Made by a program: the position numbers and the translations under genes. From contig CATNEN010000008.1 of NCBI GenBank assembly GCA_950097015.1, positions 2,108,001 through 2,172,000 on the forward strand: a DNA stretch of 64,000 nucleotides, given 5' to 3'. The stretch comes from Macrostomum hystrix (Eukaryota; Platyhelminthes; Macrostomidae). This document shows positions 1-12,029 of the stretch, in pieces (the stretch's first letter is position 1; each line of letters opens with the position of its first letter). The notes beneath the pieces were generated by a model, which searched no databases, was not told where the DNA came from, and saw only the letters and a list, made by a program, of their open reading frames with translations.

Positions 1-285
1 TTACTTTTCGACTTAAGCTCGCAAGCCGCTGCACAGTATGGCCGAACTTAATATATGATGCCGCAGCGAGCATTGTGCGCGCACTAAACTAAAGTACTTT
101 TTCGGATGTTTCCGTTCGTTCCACCGCCCAACCCCCACCCCCAACTGCTGCTGCGATGGACAGAATGATAAGCAAGAAAAGAAAATGAAGTCTTTCATTT
201 GTGTGCGCTTGTGGATGTGCACCACATGGCTGTGCCATTGTGAGGTGCTCGTTAAACATTGTAATGAGCATGAGTGAGAGTTATA

Positions 286-3200
286 TAGTATAGACGGAGA
301 GATGAGTAGCTATGAGCAGTGAGAGGGAGATGGGATACGGAGAGATGAGTAGCTATGAGCAGTGAGAGGGAGATGGGAGACGGAGAGATGAGTAGCTATG
401 AGCAGTGAGAGGGAGATGGGAGACGGAGAGATGAGTAGCTATGAGTAGTGAGAGGGAGATGGGATACGGAGAGATGAGTAGCTATGAGCAGTGAGAGGGA
501 GATGGGATACGGAGAGATGAGTAGCTATGAGCAGTGAGAGGGAGATGAGAGACGGAGAGATGAGTAGCTATGAGCAGTGAGAGGGAGATGGGAGACGGAG
601 AGATGAGTAGCTATGAGCAGTGAGAGGGAGATGGGATACGGAGAGATGAGTAGCTATGAGCAGTGAGAGGGAGATGGGAGACGGAGAGATGAGTAGCTAT
701 GAGCAGTGAGAGGGAGATGGGATACGGAGAGATGAGTAGCTATGAGCAGTGAGAGGGAGATGGGAGACGGAGAGATGAGTAGCTATGAGCAGTGAGAGGG
801 AGATGAGAGGCGGAGAGATGAGTAGCTATGAGCAGTGAGAGGGAGATGAGACGCGGAGAGATGAGTAGCTATGAGCAGTGAGAGGGAGATGGGATACGGA
901 GAGATGAGTAGCTATGAGCAGTGAGAGGGAGATGGGAGACGGAGAGATGAGTAGCTATGAACAGTGAGAGGGAGATGAGAGGCGGAGAGATGAGTAGCTA
1001 TGAGCAGTGAGAGGGAGATGAGACGCGGAGAGATGAGTAGCTATGAGCAGTGAGAGGGAGATGGGATACGGAGAGATGAGTAGCTATGAGCAGTGAGAGG
1101 GAGATGGGATACGGAGAGATGAGTAGCTATGAGCAGTGAGAGGGAGATGGGAGGCGGAGAGATGAGTAGCTATGAGCAGTGAGAGGGAGATGGGAGACGG
1201 AGAGATGAGTAGCTATGAGCAGTGAGAGAGAGATGGGATACGGAGAGATGAGTAGCTATGAACAGTGAGAGGGAGATGAGAGACGGAGAGATGAGTAGCT
1301 ATGAGCAGTGAGAGGGAGATGGGAGACGGAGAGATGAGTAGCTATGAGCAGTGAGAGGGAGATGGGAGACGGAGAGATGAGTAGCTATGAGCAGTGAGAG
1401 GGAGATGGGATACGGAGAGATGAGTAGCTATGAGCAGTGAGAGGGAGATGGGATACGGAGAGATGAGTAGCTATGAGCAGTGAGAGAGAGATGGGAGACG
1501 GAGAGATGAGTAGCTATGAGCAGTGAGAGAGAGATGGGATACGGAGAGATGAGTAGCTATGAACAGTGAGAGGGAGATGAGAGACGGAGAGATGAGTAGC
1601 TATGAGCAGTGAGAGGGAGATGGGAGACGGAGAGATGAGTAGCTATGAGTAGTGAGAGGGAGATGGGAGACGGAGAGATGAGTAGCTATGAGCAGTGAGA
1701 GGGAGATGGGAGACGGAGAGATGAGTAGCTATGAGCAGTGAGAGGGAGATGAGACGCGGAGAGATGAGTAGCTATGAGCAGTGAGAGGGAGATGGGATAC
1801 GGAGAGATGAGTAGCTATGAGCAGTGAGAGGGAGATGGGATACGGAGAGATGAGTAGCTATGAGCAGTGAGAGGGAGATGGGAGACCGAGAGATGAGTAG
1901 CTATGAGCAGTGAGAGGGAGATGGGAGACCGAGAGTTGAGTAGTGAGAGGGAGATGGGATACGGAGAGATGAGTAGCTATGAGCAGTGAGAGAGAGATGG
2001 GAGACGGAGAGATGAGTAGCTATGAGCAGTGAGAGAGAGATGGGATACGGAGAGATGAGTAGCTATGAACAGTGAGAGGGAGATGGGATACGGAGAGATG
2101 AGTAGCTATGAGCAGTGAGAGGGAGATGGGAGACGGAGAGATGAGTAGCTATGAGCAGTGAGAGGGAGATGGGAGACGGAGAGATGAGTAGCTATGAGTA
2201 GTGAGAGGGAGATGGGAGACGGAGAGATGAGTAGCTATGAGCAGTGAGAGGGAGATGGGAGACGGAGAGATGAGTAGCTATGAGCAGTGAGAGGGAGATG
2301 AGACGCGGAGAGATGAGTAGCTATGAGCAGTGAGAGGGAGATGGGATACGGAGAGATGAGTAGCTATGAGCAGTGAGAGGGAGATGGGATACGGAGAGAT
2401 GAGTAGCTATGAGCAGTGAGAGGGAGATGGGATACGGAGAGATGAGTAGCTATGAGCAGTGAGAGGGAGATGGGAGACGGAGAGATGAGTAGCTATGAGC
2501 AGTGAGAGGGAGATGGGAGGCGGAGAGATGAGTAGCTATGAGCAGTGAGAGGGAGATGAGAGGCGGAGAGATGAGTAGCTATGAGCAGTGAGAGGGAGAT
2601 GAGAGACGGAGAGATGAGTAGCTATGAGCAGTGAGAGGGAGATGGGAGACGGAGAGATGAGTAGCTATGAGCAGTGAGAGGGAGATGGGAGACGGAGAGA
2701 TGAGTAGCTATGAGCAGTGAGAGGGAGATGGGAGACGGAGAGATGAGTAGCTATGAGCAGTGAGAGGGAGATGGGAGACGGAGAGATGAGTAGCTATGAG
2801 CAGTGAGAGGGAGATGGGAGGCGGAGAGATGAGTAGCTATGAGCAGTGAGAGAGAGATGGGAGACGGAGAGATGAGTAGCTATGAGCAGTGAGAGGGAGA
2901 TGAGAGACGGAGAGATGAGTAGCTATGAGCAGTGAGAGGGAGATGGGATACGGAGAGATGAGTAGCTATGAGCAGTGAGAGGGAGATGGGATACGGAGAG
3001 ATGAGTAGCTATGAGCAGTGAGAGGGAGATGGGATACGGAGAGATGAGTAGCTATGAGCAGTGAGAGGGAGATGGGAGACGGAGAGATGAGTAGCTATGA
3101 GCAGTGAGAGGGAGATGGGAGGCGGAGAGATGAGTAGCTATGAGCAGTGAGAGGGAGATGAGAGGCGGAGAGATGAGTAGCTATGAGCAGTGAGAGGGAG

Positions 3201-4669
3201 ATGAGAGACGGAGAGATGAGTAGCTATGAGCAGTGAGAGGGAGATGGGAGACGGAGAGATGAGTAGCTATGAGCAGTGAGAGGGAGATGGGAGACGGAGA
3301 GATGAGTAGCTATGAGCAGTGAGAGGGAGATGGGAGACGGAGAGATGAGTAGCTATGAGCAGTGAGAGGGAGATGGGAGACGGAGAGATGAGTAGCTATG
3401 AGCAGTGAGAGGGAGATGGGAGGCGGAGAGATGAGTAGCTATGAGCAGTGAGAGAGAGATGGGAGACGGAGAGATGAGTAGCTATGAGCAGTGAGAGGGA
3501 GATGAGAGACGGAGAGATGAGTAGCTATGAGCAGTGAGAGGGAGATGGGATACGGAGAGATGAGTAGCTATGAGCAGTGAGAGGGAGATGGGATACGGAG
3601 AGATGAGTAGCTATGAGCAGTGAGAGGGAGATGGGATACGGAGAGATGAGTAGCTATGAGCAGTGAGAGGGAGATGAGAGACCGAGAGATGAGTAGCTAT
3701 GAGCAGTGAGAGAGAGATGGGAGACCGAGAGTTGAGTAGTGAGAGGGAGATGGGATACGGAGAGATGAGTAGCTATGAGCAGTGAGAGGGAGATGGGATA
3801 CGGAGAGATGAGTAGCTATGAGCAGTGAGAGGGAGATGGGAGACGGAGAGATGAGTAGCTATGAGCAGTGAGAGAGAGATGGGATACGGAGAGATGAGTA
3901 GCTATGAACAGTGAGAGGGAGATGAGAGACGGAGAGATGAGTAGCTATGAACAGTGAGAGGGAGATGAGAGACGGAGAGATGAGTAGCTATGAGCAGTGA
4001 GAGAGAGATGGGATACGGAGAGATGAGTAGCTATGAGCAGTGAGAGGGAGATGGGAGACGGAGAGATGAGTAGCTATGAGCAGTGAGAGGGAGATGGGAT
4101 ACGGAGAGATGAGTAGCTATGAGCAGTGAGAGGGAGATGGGATACGGAGAGATGAGTAGCTATGAGCAGTGAGAGAGAGATGGGAGACGGAGAGATGAGT
4201 AGCTATGAGCAGTGAGAGAGAGATGGGAGACGGAGAGATGAGTAGCTATGAGCAGTGAGAGAGAGATGGGATACGGAGAGATGAGTAGCTATGAGCAGTG
4301 AGAGAGAGATGGGAGACGGAGAGATGAGTAGCTATGAGCAGTGAGAGAGAGATGGGATACGGAGAGATGAGTAGCTATGAGCAGTGAGAGAGAGATGGGA
4401 GACGGAGAGATGAGTAGCTATGAGCAGTGAGAGAGAGATGGGAGACGGAGAGATGAGTAGCTATGAGCAGTGAGAGAGAGATGGGATACGGAGAGATGAG
4501 TAGCTATGAGCAGTGAGAGAGAGATGGGAGACGGAGAGATGAGTAGCTATGAGCAGTGAGAGAGAGATGGGAGACGGAGAGATGAGTAGCTATGAGCAGT
4601 GAGAGAGAGATGGGATACGGAGAGATGAGTAGCTATGAGCAGTGAGAGAGAGATGGGAGACGGAGAGAT
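286..4669. repeat. 43-bp minisatellite, about 100 copies, with higher-order structure
   Basis: The unit is 43 bp and contains GATGAGTAGCTATGAGCAGT followed by a GAGAGGGAGATGGG stretch. Copies differ mainly at a short variable slot (GATACGG, GAGACGG, GAGGCGG or GACGCGG) and at GAGAGGG versus GAGAGAG. Two shortened copies lie near 1930 and 3730. The variant order between about 2460 and 2940 recurs about 602 bp later (14 units), so multi-unit blocks have been duplicated. The last part (about 4140-4669) is almost pure GAGAGAG variant, suggesting recent local amplification. No reading frame is maintained. Confidence 0.97.
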
Positions 4670-5135
4670 GTGCAGCTATTAGTTCCTGCGAACCAAGTAA
4701 CAAATGATATAATCGAGTTTATAGAAGCAGGCCTTAAGCTTCGCTCTCTGTTGGTATTTTTCCCCGTGGCTTGTTCGACTTATTAGGTTGCAGCTCTCTG
4801 AGCTGGTTATCTTGCACTGTACTCACGCCATACCATCGTCATAATAAGAAAAAAATTGACCACGTAGGAACGCTTAAGTTTGAGCAGTACAAATAAGCAC
4901 CACGGAAATGTTTACAGACAGACATTTTTTCATGTTTCTGCATCACATGCAACGACAATGTTATACCCAAACATGTAATGTTCGTGTAGACAGGAATTTT
5001 ATTGCATGGCTTAACTGCTACTAAATGTGTTCTGGAGTATTTGAGGACCACAAAATCTAAAGGGGTCCTATTTTGACTGAACAAATGGACAGTTTAACAA
5101 GTCTGTTTTTCGGTCCTGTGTTACATGAGCCGAGC
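4670..5135. other. non-coding gap
   Basis: Unique AT-leaning sequence between the 43-bp array and the retrotransposon remnant. I see no gene, exon or RNA here; the short - strand open frame at 4839-5084 has no recognisable similarity. Confidence 0.5.
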
Positions 5136-6176
5136 TGAGGAATAACAACAACAACAACAAAGAACTGCTCCCGCCAGCCACGCAGTGGCCAGAGAGGGGG
5201 AGAGCAGTCAGAGAGCGCGTTTCTGGGCCAACGATCTCAAAAAGTCACCCGCTAGCTTGGTCCGGGGCGCCAGCATCACTCAGAAGCCGTTCAGGAAATC
5301 TCGCCGTTCGCCCTTGGCCTCGCCTGCGCGGTCCCTGCAGCTTGAGCAGCAGCACGTCGTGTAGTGGCTCAGGGCAGCGGGCCTCCGACCGGATGACGTG
5401 GCCAGCCAGTCGAAGTCGCCGCCCGCGCAGCAGGTCAGAAGGCCGCGTCAGGCGCGCCCTAGCGTAGAGCGCGGCAGTGGTCTCACTGCCTGGGCCGCTG
5501 CGCACCCCGAACGCCGCACGCAGCATGACCGCATGCGCAGCGTCCAGCTGCCTCTCCAAAGCGTCCGTCAGGGTCCAGGTCTCGGCGTTATACAGCAAGA
5601 CAGTCTCAACGACTGCCTGAAACAGCTGAGCCTTGAGCCCGTCGTCCAGGGCCTCAGATTGGAGTATGGGGCGCACTGAGCGGAGCGCGGCCCAGGCCAG
5701 TCCTCGTCGCCTCACCAGGTCGTCGGCAACGTCTGGCACGAGGCCGCCCGAGGTACAAGAACTGCTGGCAGCGGGTAAGCCTGATTGCTTCTCCAGCAGC
5801 GTCTCGATAGTTGATAGGAACTGGTCCAGCACGGGCTGTAACCGAGCTAGCAGCAACAGCTTTGCGGCGCAGGACATGAGCGAAATCCCCCTGTGCTCCT
5901 CCTTCCGTGTCGTGCCTGGCTTCTTCGGAATCGCAACGATGTGCGCGGTTGTCCACTCACGCGGGGCGCGGCACCTCCAGAGAGCACGCCGTTCATCACG
6001 CGGGCCACCTCAGTGGCGACCCTCGTGACTCGCAGTGCCTCCATAGGTACCTCGTCTGGTCCAGGGGCGCGGCCTCCCGGCGCCCGTCGAGCAAACTGCT
6101 CGGGCAGTTTGCTCATGTGACAGCTTGAGTGCCGTAAAGACGGTCTCTTACTGCGAAGACTCAAGTTGAGGAATAA
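5136..6176 (-). mobile_element. non-LTR (LINE-type) retrotransposon remnant, reverse-transcriptase 3' part
   Basis: On the - strand a conceptual product reads from about 6115 down to 5245. The upstream piece has a GPDEVPMEALR motif, typical of the start of non-LTR reverse transcriptases. A frame change follows, then TTAHIVAIPKKPG and HRGISLMSCAAKLL, which are RT finger motifs. The catalytic palm is missing: after EKQSG the reading jumps to a FLYLGGLVPD-like stretch and then to the C-terminal region with LYNAETWTLT and RRLRLAGHVIR. The copy is therefore internally deleted, frameshifted and truncated (no endonuclease) and cannot be active. It is markedly GC-rich against AT-rich flanks. Its 3' side (low coordinates) ends in a GTT microsatellite tail on the - strand. 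The 10-mer TGAGGAATAA occurs at both edges (5136-5145 and 6167-6176) and could be the target-site duplication. The clade is not certain (RTE- or R4-like by feel). Confidence 0.85.
5245..5900 (-). pseudogene. reverse transcriptase C-terminal fragment
   Basis: The longest surviving open frame of the remnant above. It starts in RT finger sequence and ends with the conserved post-RT region: AWAALRSVRPI, then a cysteine-poor thumb-like region, then GHVIRSEARCPEPLHDVLL. The active-site aspartates of the palm are absent because that part is deleted, so no polymerase activity is possible. The frame continues upstream of the first methionine (5877), as expected for a fragment rather than a gene start. 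Overlapping + strand frames here are shadows created by high GC. Confidence 0.8.
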
Positions 6177-6232
6177 TAACCTGTTCATTCCTTATCCACA
6201 TTCCTTCTCCACATTAAAGCCTGAGTTTGAAT

Positions 6233-6441
6233 GACAAAACCCGAGATTGAATGGCACAGAGCGATAGTCTATGGACCAAACGGCGCCAACTGGCTGGATT
6301 AATTCTATGGCTGTATGAATGACAAAAACCAAGGACCACTAGAAGAAGACAGGGCCACTAGAGACACACCACTAGAGACAGGGCCATATGCCCTAGTCTT
6401 CTTCTAGTGGTCCTTGGACAAAACACTGAGATTGAATGGCA
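6233..6441. repeat. short perfect inverted repeat flanked by imperfect direct repeats
   Basis: Arms 6329-6350 and 6396-6417 are perfect 22-bp reverse complements around a 45-bp loop. A roughly 24-bp imperfect direct repeat beginning GACAAAAC and ending GAATGGCA brackets the structure (6233-6256 and 6417-6441). This looks like a small foldback insertion or a replication-slippage product next to the retrotransposon remnant. Confidence 0.75.
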
Positions 6442-8415
6442 AAAGCTATACTACTTTCTTCTTTGGCTTAGTTAAATTGAATAAGAAATAACACATTCTA
6501 TGGGCCTAGTCGCGATAAATTTTCTAGATGAATAATGCACTATAACAAGGCAAAATGAAAAAAATAAATTGGAACTAAGTTGCGCATAGTTTGCGACTAA
6601 AAAGTAGTAAAATAATAAGAAATATGTATAGTTATTTGTATTTGCTTAATTATAACACGAGTTTTTTATAAAGATGCTTTAAATTTAATTTAAGCCCAAT
6701 CGATCGCGGACTGCCATTTTAAAATTATGACCCGGTTTTCAGTGTCCTGTTCAGTTCCGAACGACCCTTTTTATATGCGAACTAAAAGAAACGAAATGAT
6801 GTAATGTATGGGCACTCCATAGGCCCTAGTCATGGCATGTACACTGCAATAGGGTATTGTATGATTATAAGGACAGATTTTAGTGTACAATTGCCAAAGA
6901 GCCGCAGCCTTGTCCAAAACCTATTCCACTTAACACTTGCCATAGTCTGGATCACACTAAGTGTCTGCTGTAAAAAATCTGTGAGGCTACAGCGCACCCT
7001 ATAAGTATTTTTTTAACACTTGAAAGAGAAAAGGGGAACAAAATTGGATAATTGTGCAGTGAAACAAAGTCCATTGTCTCTTGTCAAGAACCTTTTTTAC
7101 TTGTTATTAATTGTCATTAGTGCTACACATGCATTGTACCAACCCTAAGCACTAAAGATGCACATCAATAATTTAATGTGATGCAATTGCACTGCACACC
7201 AACCATGTATGCCAAATTCGGCATACAAATATTACAAGATAAATCATAAATGCACACCCAATTTTTTGGGCATATACTTTTACTATATGATCTGGACTAT
7301 TGTACAGTTGCTAATTTCTTAAAATAGCTGAATATGGTAATGATGCTAAGTCACCATTGAATTGAAATTGTGTAAGATTTTTATACTTTCATATTAAGAT
7401 AAATTATTTTCTTTTCTCTAGTTTTTAAACAATATTCAGTTTGTAACACAAAAATGAATATAGTGTTAGGCCCCTAACTTAACTTCTTCTTTTAATATTA
7501 TTAAGTTAAAATTGTTTGTTTTTGTTTTCAATTTTTTGTGTTGTTTGTTTTATTAGCTAATTAAAGAAGAATATATATTTTTGGTTAGTACAATGAGTAA
7601 GCTCAAGAGTAATAGTGTTTGTGTTATGTTATTTCCTTCCATAGCAACCAAATGAAGGCTATGAGAAAAAACTAGAACTTTAATAATGGAAACTAATGTC
7701 ACCTATAGTTATTGTAGGAATTACTTACCATATTATGTGGGATTCAATGCCTATGGATATTAATTAGATAGGCCTATGATTAATTAAATGTATGCTTAAA
7801 ATAGCTAACTTTGTTTGACTTAAATAACCAACACCAGCATTAGGCCTAAAATTATTTCTTGAATATCAACTGAATGTCACAATTTTATGTATACTGTTTT
7901 ATATAGTCAATATATTTTCTAATCTCTGTGGTTAATTTCATACTATACATTTCTATTCATAAAGGGTTTGTCATCCAGGTTCAAAATCTTTGTTGGCATT
8001 AGCTTATCCTAAATCCATATTCTAAATTCGAATCCCAAATAGCATTTCATGATTTTTTATCCTAATTCGAATAGATTCCAATACTTGTTAAAATTATTAC
8101 TATTTTCTTTGTAATTAGCAATATTTTCATTACTGTTTGTAGATACAACACTTAATAGTCAAACAAAAATTTCTCCAGACACTTATATTGATACTTTTTC
8201 TTTTGTATAGTTAGGTATGAAAAGTTTATATTAAGTGATTAAAAAACAATTTTTCATAGTTTTTTGTTCATGAAGGCAGTATAAAATAATATTACTAAAG
8301 TAAATGCATTCACAACCTCATTATTGACATTGATGATACATTGATTGGATTATTAGATAAGACTTAATATTTTTTATCTATGAACTAAGATGCTTTATAA
8401 AATCATAATTTCTAG
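6442..8415. other. AT-rich non-coding region upstream of the DDX51-like gene
   Basis: Strongly AT-rich unique sequence with no open frame I recognise and no array. It may hold the promoter or an upstream exon of the helicase gene, because an acceptor-like TTTCTAG lies just before its first recognised exon. Nothing more specific is visible. Confidence 0.5.
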
Positions 8416-8445
8416 GCAGTCTTCGATCCCAATCTTGAAACTCCC

Positions 8446-11400
8446 ATGGAGGAGGAGGAGGCTGCAGCAGATAAGGCAACAGAGGTGGAGGTCGCCACAT
8501 CACTAGGCGGTTTCACCCTGGTGCCGGACAAGACGCGCAAGCTGCGCCGTCTCGGCCCAAGTTCCGGCTCAACCTATCGGCCAGAATGGATGCGTCGGCC
8601 AGTTGCCATTGACAACAGTCTAGACAACAGCGGTTCTTTGCTGCCAGTTGATTCGCTTACCTGTCTGCGTCCGGCGTTGCGCGCCGCTCTCCGGTCAACC
8701 GGTTTCGAGCACCTGTTCCCAGTGCAGGCAACCTCTGTGCCGTTGATGCTGGCGTCGCATCGTTTCAGCTGGTCCCGACCTCGCGACTTCGCCGTCTGCG
8801 CTGCCACTGGAAGCGGCAAAACTTTGGCCTATGTGTTGCCAGCTCTGCACCTGCTATTGTCCTGTCGCACCGTTGCATTGCGATGCATCATTGTACTGCC
8901 CGTTAGAGATCTGGCTATGCAGGTTAGTCAAATGCTTTTTGGACCTTTCTTAAACCACTTCTGCAATTAACTAATCATGAACTATTAAAACACCCTTCTT
9001 ATCTATTTTTCTTCTTCCTTATTTTCTCTGTCAACTCTGATTTATTATCACCCGTCCCAACCTCATCCCCGACCCTTCCTCACTTCCGCTCCCTTCCTCA
9101 CTTCCGCTCCCTTCCTCACTTCCGCTCCCTTCCTCATCTCCGCTCCCTTTTCACTTCCGCTCCCTTCCTCACATCCGCTCCCTTCCTCACTTCCGCTCCC
9201 TTTTCACTTCCGCTCCCTTCCTCACCTCAGCTCCCTTCCTAAACTCCGCTCCCTTCCTAAACTCCGCTCCCTTCCTAAACTCCGCTCCCTTCATCACATC
9301 CACTACCTTCCTCACTTCCGCTCCCTCCCTCATCTCCGCTCCCTCCCTCATCTCCGCTCCCTTCCTCACTTCCGCTCCCTTCCTCATCTCCGCTCCCTTT
9401 TCACTTCCGCTCCCTTCCTCACCTCAGCTCCCTTCCTCACCTCAGCTCCCTTCCTAAACTCCGCTCTCTTCCTAAACTCCGCTCCCTTCCTCACCTCCTC
9501 TCCCTTCCTCACTTCCGCTCCCTTCCTCACTTCCGCTCCCTTTTCACTTCCGCTCCCTTCCTCACCTCAGCTCCCTTCCTAAACTCCGCTCTCTTCCTAA
9601 ACTCCGCTCCCTTCCTCACTTCCGCTCCCTTCCTCACTTCCGCTCCCTTCCTCATCTCCGCTCCCTTCCTCATCTTCGCTCCCTTCCTCATCTCCGCTCC
9701 CTTACTCATCTCTGATCCCTTCCTCACCTCAGCTCCCTTCCTCACCTCCTCTACCTTCCTCATCTCCGCTCCCGTCCAGGTGCACCAGGTGTGCACTCGT
9801 CTTCTCGACGCTCTGCCAGAATTCGAATCCGATAGCAGCGAACAGATCCCAGTGTCGGGAGACCAGGAACAAAACCCGCAAAATGAGAAAATCAGTAGAC
9901 GCCCGCGAAAAATCCGTTGTCAACTGTTGGTTGGCGAGCGCAGCCTAGAGAAGGAGCGAGACCAACTGGTTCGCCGCCTGCCAGACGGTAGCTATCAATC
10001 AGGCGCCGACCTGGTCGTGTGCACTCCGGGCCGACTGGCCGATCATCTGCTTAACTGTCCCGGTCTGAGTCTAGCGAAACTGCGACTGCTCATCATTGAC
10101 GAGGCTGACAGGGTGATGGCCGAACAGAAACAAGACTGGTTCGGCTTGCTTGAGAGGCTGCTGGACAGGTATTTCTGCTTTTTTGTCACCTTATTTCTCC
10201 CATAGCCCGTGTTTCGTACAAAAATGATTTGTAGCTTAGTGGTTAGAGCGTCCAACCCATGAATTGAAGGTAGAGGGTTCGATTCCCGACTCCACTGGAA
10301 CAAGTTGTGTCATTCAGCAAGACACTTATATCCGCATTATTTCAGTTCATCCAATTGTTAAATGGGTTCCAGCATTAGCTGGGGTAATTGACGGTAGGTG
10401 TGGCGTCCCACCAATCCATGGACTGAACAGCCGTACGCAGCCTTCAGATGCGCCGCGCAATAGCTGCGTGCTGTCGGCTGCACATCTGGCCCGATTGGGG
10501 CAGGTGTAATCAATTATTACATTCTTACTATTTCTCACATAACCTGTGTTTCTCCCTATTTCTCCCATAACCTGTGTTTCTCCCTATTTATCCCATAACC
10601 TTTGCTTCTCCCTATTTCTCTCATAGCCTTTGTTTCTTCCTTTTTCTTCCCTAGCCTGTGTTTCTCCCTATTTCTCCCATAACCTTTGCTTCTCCCTATT
10701 TCTCCCATAGCCGGTGCTTCTCCCTATTTACCTAAATACCAGATTTTCTCCCCAATAAATTGGAGAATTCTCCCCTCTCTTCTGAATCACTAAATATGCT
10801 CTACTGATTAGCAAGTGATCAGTATCAGTTTTCCCCATCCATTCCGTTCCCTCCCGCAGGCCCAACCCCCATCCCAGCATCTATTCTTGGCTGCACACTG
10901 AGCCGCCGCATCTGCAAAAACTGTTGCTAAGCGCCACCCTGACGCACAATCCGGAACTTTTGCAACGCTTCCGGCTGCACAATCCGCTACTATTGACTGT
11001 CAGCGCCGAGTCAGACAAAGAGCTGGAAGTGTCCGCCGCGCCCGGCCACCTTCGCGAATACTTTGTCCAGTTGAAACCGTCTCAGAAGCCGCTATTCATT
11101 ATCCACCTCGTGCTAGGCTTGGGCCGCAGTCGGGTGCTGTGCTTCACTAATTCTAGGGAGTCCGCGCATCGACTGGCGGCTCTGGTGCGACATTTTGGAG
11201 ATCCCAGAGTCACCTGCGAGGCTGTGTCGGCTAGGCTGCCAGTGAGTGCTCGGCTTTTTAGAATACTTAATTTGTTGGTGACTATTTTCTGGTAAACAGC
11301 GGGAGTAACTATGACTTCATTTGTGTAGATAGTGCCTCGTCATCTTATTAGTAATGTAAACTAGTGTGCATGTTTTTTACGGATAGGTCGGAAGTTCGAA

Positions 11401-12029
11401 TCTTCAGCAATGAGCTGGGAATATCTGAGATAGTTGGGTATGTGGAGCGCCCCCTCCCAGTCCATGGACTGTACAGCTGTACAAAGTCTATGTACGCCGC
11501 TGATAAGGAACAAAAAAATTAACAGTTCTTTGCGCCCACCCCTCGCCCCCAGGTACCAAAACGCGCCCGCATTCTCCGCCGCTTCTCAACTGGCCAGCTC
11601 ACAGTCTTAATCTGCTCGGACAGTATGGCTAGAGGCATGGATCTGCCAAATGTTGACGCCGTTGTCTGTTATGAGAAGCCGGCATCTCTAAGAACCTACG
11701 TGCATAGGGCAGGCCGCACAGCTCGAGCTGGTAAGCCTGGCGCAGCCTATTCCCTTCTGGAGCGTCGGGAAGTTCTGCATTTTAGGCGCATGCTGAGCTC
11801 GGGCGGCAGGCAGGCTAAAGAGATTCGCATGCACTGCAGCAAGACTAAACGATACCAGGTCAGGTACCAGACTGCCTTGAACCGGCTGCACGACGAGGAG
11901 TCCGCCGTTGCCAACACCGATGATGCCGCTGACAGCCAGGCAAAGGAAGGCGTCAAAGTTGAGGATAAAACTGACAGCAAGAAAAAGAAGAAAGGTGTAA
12001 AGAAAAGAAAATTATCAACTGACAATTAA
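8446..12029 (+). CDS. DDX51: ATP-dependent RNA helicase, DDX51/Dbp6 type
   Basis: Exons 8446-8922, 9780-10168, 10860-11241 and 11553-12029 join in phase to a 574-residue protein (human DDX51 has 666). All DEAD-box motifs are present in order: FPVQATS (about residues 91-97), motif I ATGSGKT (120-126), PVRDLA (Ia), TPGRL (241-245), DEAD (266-269), SAT (313-315), CFTNSRESAHRL (IV), CSDSMARGMDL (V) and HRAGRTARAG (VI). The wording of motifs V and VI and of RTYVHRAGRTARAGK is typical of DDX51/Dbp6, nucleolar helicases of 60S ribosomal subunit assembly. The C-terminus is lysine-rich, as expected of a nucleolar protein. The start is uncertain: the frame stays open ten codons upstream to an acceptor-like TTTCTAG (AG at 8414-8415), so an upstream coding exon or a trans-splice site may exist. 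Intron 1 is a minisatellite; introns 2 and 3 hold SINE copies. An AATAAA lies near 12556. Confidence 0.93.
9055..9778. repeat. 18-bp pyrimidine-rich minisatellite filling DDX51 intron 1
   Basis: About 40 degenerate copies of an 18-bp unit such as CTCCCTTCCTCACTTCCG. The array occupies most of the intron and runs directly into the 3' splice site (AG at 9778-9779), so the repeat itself supplies the polypyrimidine tract. Open frames on the opposite strand (Lys/Glu/Arg/Gly-rich) are artefacts of a unit divisible by three. Confidence 0.95.
10222..10525 (+). mobile_element. tRNA-derived SINE (copy 1), in DDX51 intron 2
   Basis: The head carries a pol III A box (TAGCTTAGTGG) and a B box (GGTTCGATTCC) about 40 bp apart, as in a tRNA. 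The body contains CAGCAAGACACTTA and a core ending CCATGGACTGAACAGCCGTA. The 3' end is GGCAGGTGTAATCAATTATT. Body and tail match the copy at 34312-34628, which defines a family. It lies in the sense orientation of the host intron. Confidence 0.9.
10540..10735. repeat. degenerate ~28-bp repeat in DDX51 intron 2
   Basis: About seven copies of a unit containing TTTCTCCCATAACCTGTG, C/T-rich on the sense strand. A related fragment occurs before the SINE near 10190, so the SINE may have inserted into the array. Confidence 0.8.
11340..11515 (+). mobile_element. diverged SINE copy 3, in DDX51 intron 3
   Basis: A B-box-like AGTTCGAATCT is followed by the same family core, CCAGTCCATGGACTG, and a GTACGC-like segment. 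The A-box part is poorly preserved. An old, partly deleted member of the family at 10222. Confidence 0.65.

Noticed and set aside
13-271. Two overlapping - strand frames at the window start
   Set aside because: No recognisable family, low-complexity ends, and one runs towards the array; not supported.
286-4669. CRISPR-like appearance (regular repeats)
   Set aside because: There are no unique spacers: the whole 43-bp period repeats, which is a minisatellite, and the genome is eukaryotic.
5398-6128. Several + strand open frames of 70-130 residues
   Set aside because: Shadows of the GC-rich reverse-transcriptase remnant encoded on the - strand.
10222-10300. Functional tRNA gene
   Set aside because: A and B boxes are present, but acceptor and anticodon stems do not pair properly and the sequence continues into a SINE body and tail.
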